From Eremophila alpestris peregrina (lineage: Eukaryota; Chordata; Aves; Passeriformes; Alaudidae), in contig WMCF01000018.1 in assembly GCA_009792885.1 (NCBI GenBank), positions 6,880,112 through 6,944,111 on the forward strand: DNA of 64,000 nucleotides. The letters are read 5' to 3'. Of this stretch, positions 62,571-64,000 are shown one piece after another. Positions within the stretch are counted from its first letter, which is position 1. Each line of letters opens with the position of its first letter. The notes beneath the pieces were generated by a model. It was given only the letters and a program-made list of their open reading frames with translations. It searched no databases and was not told where the DNA came from. The position numbers and the translations under genes are program-made.

Positions 62571-63857
62571 TCTTCTGTCTTCAGAACGGGAACCAAAGAC
62601 CTTCAATTTTGTTATGTTTTATACAGTAAACAGTCCTAACATTGTATATACAGTGTCCTCATTGATAACTGTGAAACCAGGCTGTCAACAAGCAGAAAGG
62701 AGGGGCTTTGCAAACAGTGCACTGTCAAGCAATCACAGACCTTGCCAAAGATGGGGTTTTTTTAACACTAAAGTTTATATTGATTAAAAATCCCTTATGT
62801 ACACGTTAGTGCAAGAAAAAGATATTAATTGCTAAAAGGCAAAGCACACCTCTGGCTTAGGAGTTTCCTGACTTATTTCACAGCACTGTTCTGGAAATAA
62901 TTTCTGTCAGGCCCTGTTTTTGCATAGGCTTTCTGCAGTATTTAGGATTAGTCATTATTGGGGATGGGGTTTTAAGCAAATTATTTGTGACATCATGTGT
63001 TTTATCAGGTGCCAGACTTACTGTATTCTTCCTCCTTTGGGCTTTTTAGCACTGTATTATTATTTGGGTCTCTGTATTTAAGGCATGTTTGCATTTGCAG
63101 CTTGATATCATAAAAACGTTTTAGACTAATTAGTACATTCTTAAGTGCTCCTAACAGAATAATGCTGTCTTGGATGCTCGGTCCAGATTTATTTCTACTT
63201 GAATTTATCTGAAATCAATGAAGTTACGATGGTAATAAAGTCTCCTTTAGGATATTTTTTTCCTCCATTGATTTCAAAGACTAAGATGTTACAGAGATGT
63301 GAATGTCAAAGCTACTTCAAACAAAGTAGCCACGAGGCAGTTTCATATTTCTGAATCATTGGACCAGCACAATTTGCAGAGAAAGAGTCGGTGCAGAGAA
63401 AACATAGGAGGATAAACATCAGTGAGAAATGGAGAGGAAGGGACTTGGGAGCCTTTCAGAGCTGGCAGATGGGGCAGAACATTTTTTCTTAGGAGACTTA
63501 ATACAAAAATAGACATTAAAATGATGCTGCTTTTCCTACTTAAGACAAATCATATGCTACCTAATTTTTTTTTTCCCCCCAGGGAAAGTATCATATGTCA
63601 AAGTAAAAGTAGAATAAATTAGTATTTGGATATATGGGTTTTACATGTGTGTTTCCTGGGTGTGAAAAATTCATTAACTCCTCTTTAAAAGTATGATGAG
63701 GCTTCTTGAATGTACCAGGCTCAGCCTCCATAAATCAGAATTTGTTTTGGGCCCCATGAAGTGTTTGGTTTATTGTGACTATCAACCAAGGTATTTACAG
63801 AGGAGGGAGAGATGACAACTGAAAGCAACTGGATACCAGTGAAAGGGAGTAATAAAA

Positions 63858-63880
63858 AACCCCAGGTTGTAGCTGGGGTT
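63858..63880 (+). other. Short perfect hairpin
   Basis: AACCCCA-(9 bases)-TGGGGTT, a seven-base perfect stem. Isolated, with no context that would give it a role. Confidence 0.35.
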
Positions 63881-64000
63881 CTGTGATTTCACAGCCATGA
63901 ATATTAATTGTTGCCATTTTATTTTAAAATAAGAATTATGTTTTAAATAGATTTATGACTTTCTGAGATATAGATTATGTTATGTTATGGATATTGTTGA

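Larger units (their letters stand above)
37952..64000 (+). other. PTPRN2: PTPRN2 intron after exon e, running off the right edge (at least 26 kb)
   Basis: The intron opens with a strong donor, GTGAGT. I looked for a continuation exon starting in phase 1 and encoding the rest of the mature ectodomain and did not find one, so this is read as a single intron at least 26 kb long. It contains CR1 fragments, two old CR1 relics, the AAAGG array with the N gap, and AT-rich microsatellites. The stretches 41-48 kb and 49-60 kb hold nothing I can name beyond short homopolymers. Absence of an exon is by eye only: a very short exon could be missed. Confidence 0.7.

Noticed and set aside
63560..63620. Possible next exon after a T/C-rich tract (TTTTTTTTTCCCCCCAG)
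   Set aside because: The acceptor looks good, but the following sequence does not read as the remaining phogrin ectodomain and no suitable donor follows in frame.
1..64000. mir-153, a microRNA hosted in a PTPRN2 intron of vertebrates
   Set aside because: I looked for the mature sequence (TTGCATAGTCACAAAAGTGA) on + and saw no match. Its host intron lies further 3', in the part of the gene for the cytoplasmic domain, so it is not expected here. The AAAAGTGATC at about 18771 is only a chance partial match.
1..64000. CRISPR arrays, operons, prophage, insertion sequences, tRNA or rRNA genes
   Set aside because: The window is a vertebrate intron landscape with split exons; I saw no regularly spaced repeats or cloverleaf RNA that would support any of these.

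Overview
This window is vertebrate nuclear DNA, almost certainly from a bird, and lies inside one large gene. It is AT-rich, non-coding in most places, and littered with fragments of CR1 (chicken repeat 1), the dominant LINE of birds. Five short coding blocks on the + strand have canonical AG/GT borders and compatible reading phases. They read as the luminal part of PTPRN2 (phogrin, IA-2beta), the receptor-type protein tyrosine phosphatase N2 of dense-core secretory granules. The recognition rests on the protein itself, above all the blocks around EYGYIVTVKD-PLSVEKG and VLGPAVTF, which match the start of the phogrin mature ectodomain.

Layout: exon a runs from 1 to 190 (left end at or beyond the window edge), exon b is 1509-1549, exon c 3059-3432, exon d 22589-22675 and exon e 37872-37951. 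The introns between them are about 1.3, 1.5, 19.2 and 15.2 kb. A last intron of at least 26 kb runs off the right edge. Joined, the exons give 772 coding bases (257 codons plus one base) with no in-frame stop. No second gene, no RNA gene and no promoter could be supported.

Repeats: younger CR1 fragments lie at 4.8-5.2 kb (+), 9.15-9.44 kb (-), 18.9-19.1 kb (-), 40.2-40.5 kb (+) and 60.0-60.3 kb (+). Two long, heavily decayed CR1 relics of an older, amniote-wide type lie at 39.0-40.0 kb and 61.4-62.6 kb. A probable MIR/CORE-SINE relic lies near 29.9 kb. Low-complexity DNA includes a purine-only AAAGG array broken by a 35-N gap (48.35-48.61 kb), a 74-base A run (18.8 kb), and A/C- or G/T-only stretches (12.9, 17.8, 21.1 and 40.7 kb).

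The most striking single item is not biology. At 6437-6474 the assembly carries the 38-base Nextera mate-pair junction adapter (two Tn5 mosaic ends head to head), flanked by a perfect 50-base duplication of genomic sequence. It is a library or assembly artefact that should be masked. I found no convincing new biological system. The best biological leads are a few AT-rich, homeodomain-site-like intron blocks that could be conserved enhancers, and the ancient retroelement relics.
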